A stretch of 8,877 nt of DNA from W11650 sp041844915 (lineage in GTDB: Bacteria > Bacillota > Clostridia > Lachnospirales > Vallitaleaceae). Location: positions 1-8,877 of the forward strand of contig JBGZBY010000099.1 in NCBI GenBank assembly GCA_041844915.1. Direction: 5' to 3'. Below are positions 1 to 6,419 of the stretch, one piece after another. A model generated the notes under the pieces. The model saw nothing but the letters and a program-made list of their open reading frames with translations. It had not been told where the DNA came from and made no database searches. Position numbers and translations under genes: made by a program. Every line of letters begins with the position of its first letter. Within the stretch, counting starts at the first letter, position 1.

Positions 1-58
1 AAAAAGAAAAAATAAAAGAAAAAAACAATAAAAAAAATGAAATTTCTAAAAGGATTTT
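1..58. other. A-rich low-complexity tract at window edge
   Basis: The first 58 bases are almost entirely adenine on the + strand, broken by single G, T and C bases. No reading frame of meaningful length fits: an ATG at 37 gives only 18 codons with no convincing ribosome binding site. The A-runs are not spaced at helical intervals. The tract could be an upstream activating AT-rich element for the following gene or the tail of the previous intergenic region; the window edge prevents a decision. Confidence 0.4.
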
Positions 59-99
59 TTGGAAACAGCAAGAATATTATAATATATTACTAAAAAATA

Positions 100-128
100 T
101 TGCGAAATATTTTTAAAGTCATTATTAT
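100..128 (+). promoter_or_regulatory. Candidate sigma-A promoter of the EF-G-like gene
   Basis: TTGCGA at 100-105 (4 of 6 match to TTGACA) and TATTAT at 123-128 (5 of 6 match to TATAAT) are separated by exactly 17 bases. This would start transcription near 135 and give a leader of about 105 nt. A weaker alternative is TTGGAA at 59-64 with TATATT at 83-88 (18-bp spacer); a perfect TATAAT at 78-83 has no usable -35. In such AT-rich DNA the call is tentative. Confidence 0.35.
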
Positions 129-178
129 TTACCGATGAGCGCAGAGCGGCCGACGTGCTTTTATCTCTGTTTTCACGA

Positions 179-206
179 GGGAAAGTCGGCTGAAGCTGGC
201 TTTTCC
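179..206 (+). promoter_or_regulatory. Stable leader hairpin before the EF-G-like gene
   Basis: Bases 179-190 pair with 195-206 as a continuous 12-bp stem, including three G-U pairs, closed by a UGAA tetraloop at 191-194. It ends 20 nt before the AGGAGG ribosome binding site at 227-232. No U-run follows, so it does not look like a terminator. An upstream segment (147-154) is complementary to 185-192 in the 5' arm and could form a competing 8-bp helix. A regulatory role is inferred only from position and pairing. Confidence 0.4.
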
Positions 207-239
207 GGATAATTACTAACAAGAACAGGAGGACGACGT

Positions 240-2324
240 ATGAAAAATTATTCCACCGAGAACATCCGAAACATTGTGCTTTTGGGTCATGGCAACAGCG
301 GTAAGACCACCCTTGCGGAAGCCATGGCTTATGTGGCTGGTCTTACCAAAAGACAGGGAAATGTTACTGACGGAAATACGATTTCCGACTTTGATAAAGA
401 AGAAATTAAGAGAAAAATTTCGATTAGTACGTCCTTGCTCCCGATTGAATGGGAACAAAGCAAGTTTAATATTTTGGATACTCCGGGCTATTTTGACTTT
501 GTCGGTGAAACAAAGCAGGCGGTTCGAGTCGCTGACTCGGCAATTATCGTAGTATCGGGACGCTCCGGAGTAGAGGTCGGCACGGAAAAGGCTTGGGAAT
601 ATGCCGATGAGATGAATATTGCCAAGATGATTTATGTATCTGGCATGGACGATGAAAATGCCAATTTGTCGAAGATTTTAGAAGACCTGAAAGCGGTATT
701 CGGAAAAGCGATTGCACCGCTACAGGTTCCGATTTACGAAAACGAGAAGTTTGTCGGCTTCGTCAATGTTGCGAAGATGGAAGCCAGACGCTTTGTAAAT
801 AATAAAGTAGAAACTGCTCCGATTCCGGAGGGAATGGAGGACTTGATTGCTCCTGCTAGAGAAATGATTTTAGAGGCAGTCGCCGAAACAGATGAAGCAT
901 TAATGGAAAAATATTTTGAAGGAGGGGAGTTTACCGTAGAAGAAATTCAAACCGCAATTCATAGAGGTGTGATTGAAAGAACACTGGTTCCGGTACTTTG
1001 CGGTGATAGTATTCGGACAACGGGAGTTAGAGTTTTGCTCAATGCCATTGAAAAATATATGCCGACGCCATTCGAGGAAAATCCAGTGGTCAAGGCAACG
1101 GATGTGGCCACCAAGCAGGAGGTGGAGGTAAAATGCGACAGCAAGGAGCCGGCCTCGGCCTTTGTTTTTAAGACAATTGTCGATCCTTATGTTGGCAGAA
1201 TCTCTCTGTTTCGGGTATATTCTGGCACTATCAAAAAAGAGGCTTCTTTGTTTAACAGCCGTCAGGGCAATGTGGAAAAGATTGCCCGACTCTATACCTT
1301 GATGGGCAAGGAGCAGATCGAGGTAGACGAGCTGTGCGCCGGAGATATCGGAGCTTTTGTCAAGCTGGAAAATGTAAAGGTGGGCGACACCCTTTGCAGT
1401 GAAAAGAAAAAGGTTGCTTTTAAGGGCGTGGAATATCCGGAATCCCTAGCATATCGGGCGATTAAGCCCAAGACCAAGGGTGATGAGGATAAGATTGGGG
1501 CTGGACTTGCCCGCTTGATGGAGGAAGATCCGACCATTAAGCTGGTGCTGGATAAGGAAAATCGTCAGGAGCTACTGTATGGTATCGGCGGACAGCATTT
1601 GGAAATTGTCGTCAGCAAGCTTGCCGGCAAGTATAATGTTCAGGTCGAGCTGGATACGCCGAAGATTCCGTATCGGGAAACGATTCGCAAGAAGGTGCAG
1701 GTTCAGGGCAGACATAAAAAGCAATCCGGCGGTCATGGTCAATTTGGTGATGTTATCATGGTATTTGAACCGTCTGGCAATCAAGACAAGTCCTTTGAAT
1801 TTTTTGAGGAAGTATTTGGCGGTTCCGTACCGAAAAACTATTTTCCGGCAGTGGAAAAGGGCTTGGAAGAATCAGTGCAGTCCGGTATTTTGGCGGGCTA
1901 TCCGGTTGTCGGATTAAAAGCTACTTTGATTGACGGCTCTTACCATCCGGTGGATTCCTCGGAAATGGCGTTTAAGATTGCTACGACGATTGCTTTTAAA
2001 GAAGCAATGAAGCAGGCAAGTCCTGTTTTACTGGAACCAATCGCTAAAGTTAAGATTACGATTCCAGATGAATATATGGGCGATATTATCGGGGATATGA
2101 ATAAACGCCGCGGACGAATTTTGGGAATGACTCCGGTGAAGGGTAAGCAGGAGGTTGAGGCGGAGGTTCCCTATGGCGAATTGTATGAATATGCGACAGA
2201 TTTGCGTTCCATGACGCAGGCGCGCGGGGAATATACAGTAGCTTTCGACCGCTATCAGGAAGCGCCGAAGGAAGTGCAGGATAAGGTCATTGCCGAAAGA
2301 GAAAAGAATAAGGAAGAAAAATAA
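240..2324 (+). CDS. EF-G-like translational GTPase (FusA paralogue)
   Basis: A 694-residue protein with full EF-G architecture: G domain (about 1-275), beta-barrel domain II (about 285-375), domain III (about 395-470), domain IV (about 475-590) and C-terminal domain V. The P-loop GHGNSGKT lies at 16-23. Domain IV keeps the signature around HKKQSGGHGQFGDV and the tip loop with H569 in GSYHPVDSSE, the part of EF-G that enters the ribosomal A site. Three G-domain motifs depart from canonical EF-G: DTPGH reads DTPGY (Tyr84), NKMD reads SGMD (134-137), and the G5 GSA reads GDS. The gene stands alone, without rpsL, rpsG or tuf, which supports a paralogue rather than the main fusA. AGGAGG at 227-232 sits 7 nt before the ATG, fixing the start. 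It probably acts on ribosomes, but its exact role (translocation, recycling or stress) cannot be read from sequence. Confidence 0.9.
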   Translation: MKNYSTENIRNIVLLGHGNSGKTTLAEAMAYVAGLTKRQGNVTDGNTISDFDKEEIKRKISISTSLLPIEWEQSKFNILDTPGYFDFVGETKQAVRVADSAIIVVSGRSGVEVGTEKAWEYADEMNIAKMIYVSGMDDENANLSKILEDLKAVFGKAIAPLQVPIYENEKFVGFVNVAKMEARRFVNNKVETAPIPEGMEDLIAPAREMILEAVAETDEALMEKYFEGGEFTVEEIQTAIHRGVIERTLVPVLCGDSIRTTGVRVLLNAIEKYMPTPFEENPVVKATDVATKQEVEVKCDSKEPASAFVFKTIVDPYVGRISLFRVYSGTIKKEASLFNSRQGNVEKIARLYTLMGKEQIEVDELCAGDIGAFVKLENVKVGDTLCSEKKKVAFKGVEYPESLAYRAIKPKTKGDEDKIGAGLARLMEEDPTIKLVLDKENRQELLYGIGGQHLEIVVSKLAGKYNVQVELDTPKIPYRETIRKKVQVQGRHKKQSGGHGQFGDVIMVFEPSGNQDKSFEFFEEVFGGSVPKNYFPAVEKGLEESVQSGILAGYPVVGLKATLIDGSYHPVDSSEMAFKIATTIAFKEAMKQASPVLLEPIAKVKITIPDEYMGDIIGDMNKRRGRILGMTPVKGKQEVEAEVPYGELYEYATDLRSMTQARGEYTVAFDRYQEAPKEVQDKVIAEREKNKEEK

Positions 2325-2338
2325 CGAGAGTGCCGGAT

Positions 2339-2370
2339 AAAAAAATAACGGAGAAAACCTCCGTTTGCTT
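2339..2370. terminator. Bidirectional intrinsic terminator
   Basis: AACGGAG (2347-2353) and CTCCGTT (2359-2365) form a perfect 7-bp stem around a 5-nt loop. Read on the - strand, the hairpin is followed by A and then seven T residues (complement of 2345-2339), a good terminator 24 nt beyond the AraC-type gene's stop codon. Read on the + strand it is followed only by TGCTTT, a weaker terminator for the EF-G-like gene. It separates two convergent genes. Confidence 0.8.
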
Positions 2371-2388
2371 TACCGTAACAGGGAATAT

Positions 2389-3243
2389 TTATTTTTCGTG
2401 AATGGACTGGGGCTTATTGGCTTTGCGATACTCGCGGGCGGATAAGCCGCAGTTTTTTTTGAAATTTTGAGAAAAATAGCTTTCTGAAGAAAAACCGGCG
2501 CTTTCTGCAATTTCTGAAATCTTGCAGTCCGAGCTGAGCAGCAATTCCTTGCAGACCTGGATTCGGCGATTGTTTAAATAATTAATTGGTGAAATCCCAT
2601 AGAATTTGCTGAAGGAATGAGAAAAGTAAAATTTATTTAAATGAATCATATTGGCGAGGGATTCCAGTGTGATATTTTCCTGATAATGCGAGTCAATGTA
2701 GCGCTTGGCCTTGGCCAAGTCTTTATCGGCGGGAGAGGACGACTCTCCGGTTATTGTCGTATGAGCAAGTCTTTGCAGCTGTAGCATCAAAATATCCAGT
2801 GCACTGGAGCAGATATCCAGATAGCCGTCCTGCTTATTGGTCAGTTCCGCTAGAAGAAGCCTGAAATAAAAGAGCAGACCAGCTTTTCCGGAATCGGCTG
2901 AATCGCCGCAGCGATAGACGGTGTACTCCTTTTTTTCCGGAAAGAGGAAACGGACTCCCTCAATGCCTAAAATAATATAGTTGAGTAAATTTTCTCCAAT
3001 AGAAATTTCGGCATGCTCAATATTGGGGTTGATGATAACTAAGTCATCGGCAGCAAGCGAAATTTTTTCATTCTCTATGATTAAAGCGCCAGTACCGGAG
3101 GTGACATAAAAAAGTTCGGAGAAATAATGTGAATGCTTTGTATTTGGGCAGCTGTTTTCGAGAGCAGAGGACGTAATATAAAGCAAACGGGCGTCATGCC
3201 GGGTTTGAATCGAATGATCCGTAGAATATTGAAATATTCCCAT
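2389..3243 (-). CDS. AraC-family transcriptional regulator
   Basis: A 284-residue regulator, a usual length for the family. Residues about 20-110 form a cupin-like ligand-binding domain, with H37/H39 and a SELFYVTSGTG strand followed by DLVIINPNIEHAE. Residues about 185-274 carry the paired helix-turn-helix DNA-binding domain. The first helix-turn-helix is ITLESLANMIHLNKFYFSHSF; the second contains KISEIAESAGFSSESYFSQNF and the downstream GLSAREYR, matching the AraC/XylS signature. The frame stays open 47 codons further upstream, but the ATG at 3243 is preferred because AAAGGGG lies 8 nt before it and similarity to the family begins there. It is single-copy, divergent from clpB and convergent with the EF-G-like gene, so no adjacent target operon is apparent. 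Such proteins often sense sugars or other small molecules; the ligand here is unknown. Confidence 0.88.
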   Translation of the reverse strand: MGIFQYSTDHSIQTRHDARLLYITSSALENSCPNTKHSHYFSELFYVTSGTGALIIENEKISLAADDLVIINPNIEHAEISIGENLLNYIILGIEGVRFLFPEKKEYTVYRCGDSADSGKAGLLFYFRLLLAELTNKQDGYLDICSSALDILMLQLQRLAHTTITGESSSPADKDLAKAKRYIDSHYQENITLESLANMIHLNKFYFSHSFSKFYGISPINYLNNRRIQVCKELLLSSDCKISEIAESAGFSSESYFSQNFKKNCGLSAREYRKANKPQSIHEK

Positions 3244-3311
3244 ATCGCGATCCCCTTTCAAGGTCGATGGATTCCTTTTGACTTCACTCCTGAATAGGAA
3301 ATATCTTATTG

Positions 3312-3327
3312 GGAAGCCCCAGCTTCC
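3312..3327 (-). promoter_or_regulatory. Hairpin at 5' end of the AraC-type gene leader
   Basis: On the - strand GGAAGC and GCTTCC form a perfect 6-bp stem around a TGGG loop. The stem begins about where transcription would start from the TATAAT at 3339-3334. A stem at the extreme 5' end of an mRNA can protect it from decay; that role is inferred. Confidence 0.3.
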
Positions 3328-3333
3328 GTTACC

Positions 3334-3362
3334 ATTATACATGATATTGGCAAAATTTAACA
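3334..3362 (-). promoter_or_regulatory. Candidate promoter of the AraC-type gene
   Basis: A perfect TATAAT occurs on the - strand at 3339-3334. The -35 position, 17 bp upstream, reads TGTTAA, a poor match (3 of 6), so activation or the adjacent AT-rich DNA may compensate. The predicted start near 3327 gives a leader of about 84 nt. T-tracts on the - strand immediately upstream (complement of 3365-3408) could act as an UP-like element. Confidence 0.45.
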
Positions 3363-3364
3363 GT

Positions 3365-3408
3365 AAAAATTTGAAAAAAACCAAAAAAATAAGAGAAAAT
3401 TAAAAAAA
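3365..3408. promoter_or_regulatory. Phased A-tracts, probable curved DNA
   Basis: Five A-runs at 3365-3369, 3374-3380, 3383-3389, 3396-3399 and 3402-3408 have centres about 9.5 bp apart on average, close to one helical turn. Such phasing is known to bend DNA. The tract lies just upstream of the AraC-type gene's promoter and between the two divergent promoters. The rest of the intergenic stretch to 3555 holds no gene I can support, only a 14-bp palindrome at 3426-3439 and AT-rich DNA before the clpB promoter. Confidence 0.4.
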
Positions 3409-3555
3409 CGAAACAGTCTCCATATTTTTTCCGGAAAAAGGAATGGCTGGTTCAGCGGCAAGCGGAGAAGGGAAGAACAGAGATCCAGCTTCCAAAGCAA
3501 AATAATAAAAAAGTATAGGGAAAATATAAAAAATCTAAAAATTTGCAGAAGGCTA

Positions 3556-3584
3556 TTGACAAGCTAGGATAAGGGGATTATACT
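3556..3584 (+). promoter_or_regulatory. Sigma-A promoter of clpB
   Basis: A perfect TTGACA at 3556-3561 and TATACT at 3579-3584 (5 of 6) are separated by the ideal 17 bp, giving a start near 3591. AT-rich DNA at 3521-3550 could serve as an UP element. The predicted start falls inside the CIRCE operator, so bound HrcA would directly block transcription. Confidence 0.85.
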
Positions 3585-3620
3585 GTTGTTAGCACTCGAT
3601 TAAAGAGAGTGCTAACAACA
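3584..3620 (+). promoter_or_regulatory. CIRCE heat-shock operator (HrcA binding site)
   Basis: TTAGCACTC at 3589-3597, a 9-bp spacer, and GAGTGCTAA at 3607-3615 match the CIRCE consensus perfectly. The dyad extends outward to 14-bp arms (3584-3597 and 3607-3620) with no mismatch, and its left end touches the last base of the -10 element. CIRCE is the known binding site of the repressor HrcA, which controls chaperone genes in Firmicutes. This places clpB in the HrcA regulon. Confidence 0.97.
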
Positions 3621-3637
3621 AACAAGGAGGTTGTCCT

Positions 3638-6244
3638 ATGAATTTAGAAAAATTTACACAAAAATCAACGGAAGCAATTAATATTGCTCAAAAAATCGCA
3701 ATCAAAGAAGGACACCAGCAGGTAGACGGAGAGCATTTGCATTATGGTCTGCTGGCCGTACCGGAAAGCCTGATCGTGAAAATTTTAGCGTACATGAAGA
3801 TTGACTTAAAAGAATACAGAGATGATTTGGAAAAGGAATTGCAGAAGCTTCCAAGCGTGAGCGGAGATGTTCAGACTTACGCCTCAAGAAGGCTGCAACA
3901 GCTTTTGATTGCGGCAGAGGAGGAGGCGAAGCGCTTTAATGACGAGTATGTCAGCGTTGAGCATCTTTATTTGGCGCTGCTGAAGGAAAAAAATACGCCA
4001 TCTCAAAGGCTGATGCAGAAATATCATGTAGAAGCAGACGCTTTTTTGCAGGCGTTAAAGCAATTCCGAGCCGATAAACGGGTAACCAGCGACAATCCAG
4101 AGGACAGCTACGAGGCTCTGCAAAAATATGGCAAGGAGCTGGTAGAAATGGCAAGGCTGGGCAAGCTTGATCCGGTGATTGGGCGGGATGGTGAAATTCG
4201 GCGGGCAATTCGCATTCTCTCCCGCAGAACGAAGAACAATCCGGTTTTGATTGGCGAGCCGGGAGTCGGAAAGACGGCGGTTGTAGAGGGGCTGGCCCAG
4301 AGAATCTTAAACGGAGATGTGCCGGAGGGGCTGAAGGATAAAAAGCTGTTTGCCCTAGATATGGGCGCGCTGGTAGCCGGAGCCAAGTACCGAGGAGAGT
4401 TTGAGGAACGTTTAAAGGCGGTGCTAAATGAGGTGACGGGCTCAAACGGAGAGATTATTCTCTTTATTGACGAGCTGCATACCATTGTCGGAGCAGGAAA
4501 GACCGAAGGATCCATGGACGCCGGCAATCTTTTAAAGCCAATGCTGGCAAGAGGTGAGGTTCGTTGTATCGGAGCGACGACACTGGATGAATACCGTCAG
4601 TATATTGAAAAGGACGCGGCATTGGAGCGACGGTTTCAGCCGATTTTAATTGATGAACCTAGTGTGGAGGATACCATTTCGATTTTGCGGGGGTTAAAAA
4701 AGCGTTTTGAAATTCATCATGGCATTCGGATTACGGACGGAGCGTTGATTGCCTGCGCCGCCTTATCGCATCGCTATATTTCTGACCGTTTCCTGCCGGA
4801 TAAGGCAATCGACCTGATGGACGAGGCGGCGGCCATGATTCGGACGGAAATTGATTCCATGCCGGGCGAGCTGGATGAGATTTCCCGTAAGCTGATGCAG
4901 CTGGAAATCGAAAAACAGGCACTGGCGAAGGAAAGCGATATCGCCTCCAAGGAGAGATTGAGCAACTTGGAGAAGGAAATTGCCGAATATAAGGCTCAGG
5001 TCACAAGCATGAAGGCGCAATGGGAGCTGGAAAAAGCAGAACTGAATAAGGAGAAGGAGCTGAAGGCGGAGATTGAAAAAACGCAGCTGGAGATCGAAGA
5101 GGCAGAGCGTGCTTATGACTTGGAAAAGCTGGCAAGCCTGAAATATGGAAGGCTGCCGGAGCTGGAAAAGGAGCTGCGGGCAGAAAAGGAAAGCGCCAAG
5201 ACCAAGCATTTGACGCTGCTTAAGGAGGAAGTAACCGAGGCGGAGATTGAAGAAATCGTTTCCCGTTGGACGGGGATTCCGGTCAGCAAGCTGAATTCTT
5301 CGGAAAAGGAAAAGCTGCTGCATTTGGACAGCATTTTACATCAAAGGGTTATAGGGCAGGAGGAGGCTGTGCAGGCTGTGACGGACGCTGTAATCAGAGG
5401 CAGAGCTGGACTAAAGGATCCCAATCGTCCAATCGGCAGCTTTATCTTTCTGGGGCCAACTGGCGTAGGCAAGACCGAGCTGGCAAAGGCATTGGCAGAA
5501 GCCCTGTTCGATACGCAGGAGAACATGGTTCGCATTGATATGAGCGAATATATGGAGCGGCATGCGGTCGCCAGACTGATTGGAGCGCCTCCAGGCTATG
5601 TCGGCTTTGAAGAAGGCGGACAGCTGACGGAGGCGGTGCGGCGCAAGCCCTATTCGGTGATTTTGTTTGATGAAATTGAAAAAGCGCATCCCGAAGTATT
5701 TAATGTGCTGCTTCAGCTACTGGATGACGGCCGTCTGACGGACAGCCAAGGCAGAACAGTTGACTTTAAAAATACGGTGGTGATCATGACCTCCAATATC
5801 GGCAGCCAGACTCTGCTGGAGGGAATTACCGAGGATGGCGATATCAAAGAGAGTGCCAAGAAAAAGGTGATGGAGCAGCTCCATTCCTATTTTAAGCCGG
5901 AGATTTTAAATCGGATTGACGATATCGTTTTGTTCTCGCCGCTGACAAGGCAGCAAATCAGGGGTATCATTGAATTGAATATTGCGTCGATTCAAAAACG
6001 GCTGGAAGAGGAACGGATTCAGCTGGAGCTGACGGATGCCGCCAAGGACAGGATTGCAGAAGCAGCCTATGACCCGATGTTTGGAGCCAGACCGGTGAAG
6101 CGCTACATGCAGAGAGTGATAGAAACCAAGCTGGGCAGAGAAATGATTGCCGGCAATATCGGCGAAAATGACAAGGTATGTATTGATGCGGTCGGGGAGG
6201 ATTTTGTCGTCCGTAAGCGGGAGAAGGGCGATCCGGAGAGCTGA
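3638..6244 (+). CDS. clpB: ATP-dependent chaperone/disaggregase ClpB
   Basis: An 868-residue Hsp100 AAA+ protein that, with the DnaK system, pulls polypeptides out of aggregates through a hexameric cytoplasmic ring. Domains in order: Clp N-domain (about 1-145), first AAA+ module with Walker A GEPGVGKT (206-213), pore loop KYRGE (Tyr251), Walker B ending D278-E279 and arginines 331-332; coiled-coil middle domain (about 410-530), whose length separates ClpB from ClpA, ClpC and ClpE; second AAA+ module with Walker A GPTGVGKT (606-613), pore tyrosine 654 in GYVG, Walker B ending D678-E679 and sensor-2 GAR (816-818). I see no ClpP-docking loop, as expected for ClpB. All catalytic residues appear intact and the length is typical. 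AAGGAGG at 3624-3630, 7 nt before the ATG, fixes the start. The gene is monocistronic and controlled by the CIRCE operator directly upstream. Confidence 0.97.
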   Translation: MNLEKFTQKSTEAINIAQKIAIKEGHQQVDGEHLHYGLLAVPESLIVKILAYMKIDLKEYRDDLEKELQKLPSVSGDVQTYASRRLQQLLIAAEEEAKRFNDEYVSVEHLYLALLKEKNTPSQRLMQKYHVEADAFLQALKQFRADKRVTSDNPEDSYEALQKYGKELVEMARLGKLDPVIGRDGEIRRAIRILSRRTKNNPVLIGEPGVGKTAVVEGLAQRILNGDVPEGLKDKKLFALDMGALVAGAKYRGEFEERLKAVLNEVTGSNGEIILFIDELHTIVGAGKTEGSMDAGNLLKPMLARGEVRCIGATTLDEYRQYIEKDAALERRFQPILIDEPSVEDTISILRGLKKRFEIHHGIRITDGALIACAALSHRYISDRFLPDKAIDLMDEAAAMIRTEIDSMPGELDEISRKLMQLEIEKQALAKESDIASKERLSNLEKEIAEYKAQVTSMKAQWELEKAELNKEKELKAEIEKTQLEIEEAERAYDLEKLASLKYGRLPELEKELRAEKESAKTKHLTLLKEEVTEAEIEEIVSRWTGIPVSKLNSSEKEKLLHLDSILHQRVIGQEEAVQAVTDAVIRGRAGLKDPNRPIGSFIFLGPTGVGKTELAKALAEALFDTQENMVRIDMSEYMERHAVARLIGAPPGYVGFEEGGQLTEAVRRKPYSVILFDEIEKAHPEVFNVLLQLLDDGRLTDSQGRTVDFKNTVVIMTSNIGSQTLLEGITEDGDIKESAKKKVMEQLHSYFKPEILNRIDDIVLFSPLTRQQIRGIIELNIASIQKRLEEERIQLELTDAAKDRIAEAAYDPMFGARPVKRYMQRVIETKLGREMIAGNIGENDKVCIDAVGEDFVVRKREKGDPES

Positions 6245-6252
6245 AAAGCTGT

Positions 6253-6311
6253 TGCCGGTACAGGGAACACGGCAAGGGCAGAGCTTCTTTAAGCTGTTCA
6301 AAGTACCGGCA
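6253..6311 (+). repeat. Long inverted repeat downstream of clpB
   Basis: TGCCGGTAC (6253-6261) and GTACCGGCA (6303-6311) are perfect 9-bp complements. In the same register, after a 3x3 internal loop, GAACA (6265-6269) pairs with TGTTC (6295-6299). A small hairpin AGCTT-CTTT-AAGCT occupies 6282-6295. TTGCCG at 6252-6257 can also pair with CGGCAA at 6270-6275. No U-run follows, so it is not a classical terminator, though it may form the 3' end of clpB mRNA or be a remnant of a repeat element. Confidence 0.55.
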
Positions 6312-6358
6312 CCCAATTTGATTAATGCTTAGCGGCAAAAAAGAATATCGTGCAGCGT

Positions 6359-6419
6359 TATGCCCCCTTCTGGGCGGACAAGTGAAATAATCAAAGCTTG
6401 TTGCTTAGGAGGGGGCATA
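6359..6419 (+). repeat. Imperfect inverted repeat burying a ribosome binding site
   Basis: TATGCCCCCT (6359-6368) and AGGGGGCATA (6410-6419) are perfect complements. Pairing continues inward to 6375/6403, giving 17 bp with three G-U pairs. Inside the loop ACAAG (6378-6382) can pair with CTTGT (6397-6401). The 3' arm contains AGGAGGGG (6407-6414), the ribosome binding site of the small frame starting at 6420, so folding would hide it. Riboregulation and a mobile-element end are both possible. Confidence 0.55.

Noticed and set aside
1..120. Origin of replication or DnaA-box cluster in the AT-rich left edge
   Set aside because: No TTATCCACA-like boxes are visible and no origin-linked genes are nearby.
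131..190. Possible hammerhead ribozyme in the EF-G-like leader (CCGATGAG followed by a GAAA)
   Set aside because: The conserved CUGAUGA core is not intact and the helices do not close in the required order.
2389..3384. Longer 331-residue start for the AraC-type protein
   Set aside because: The extra 47 codons overlap the candidate TATAAT and leader hairpin, lack a ribosome binding site at their ATG and look unlike the family. The ATG at 3243 has a good ribosome binding site.
4108..4527. Long antisense open frames inside clpB, including 3951-4445 and 4763-5323
   Set aside because: They lack ribosome binding sites, have unnatural composition and sit opposite intact, highly conserved ClpB domains, so they are shadows of codon bias.
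6253..6419. Insertion sequence or integron attC site
   Set aside because: No transposase or integrase frame, no target-site duplication and no recognisable attC core triplets could be identified, so only the inverted repeats are reported.
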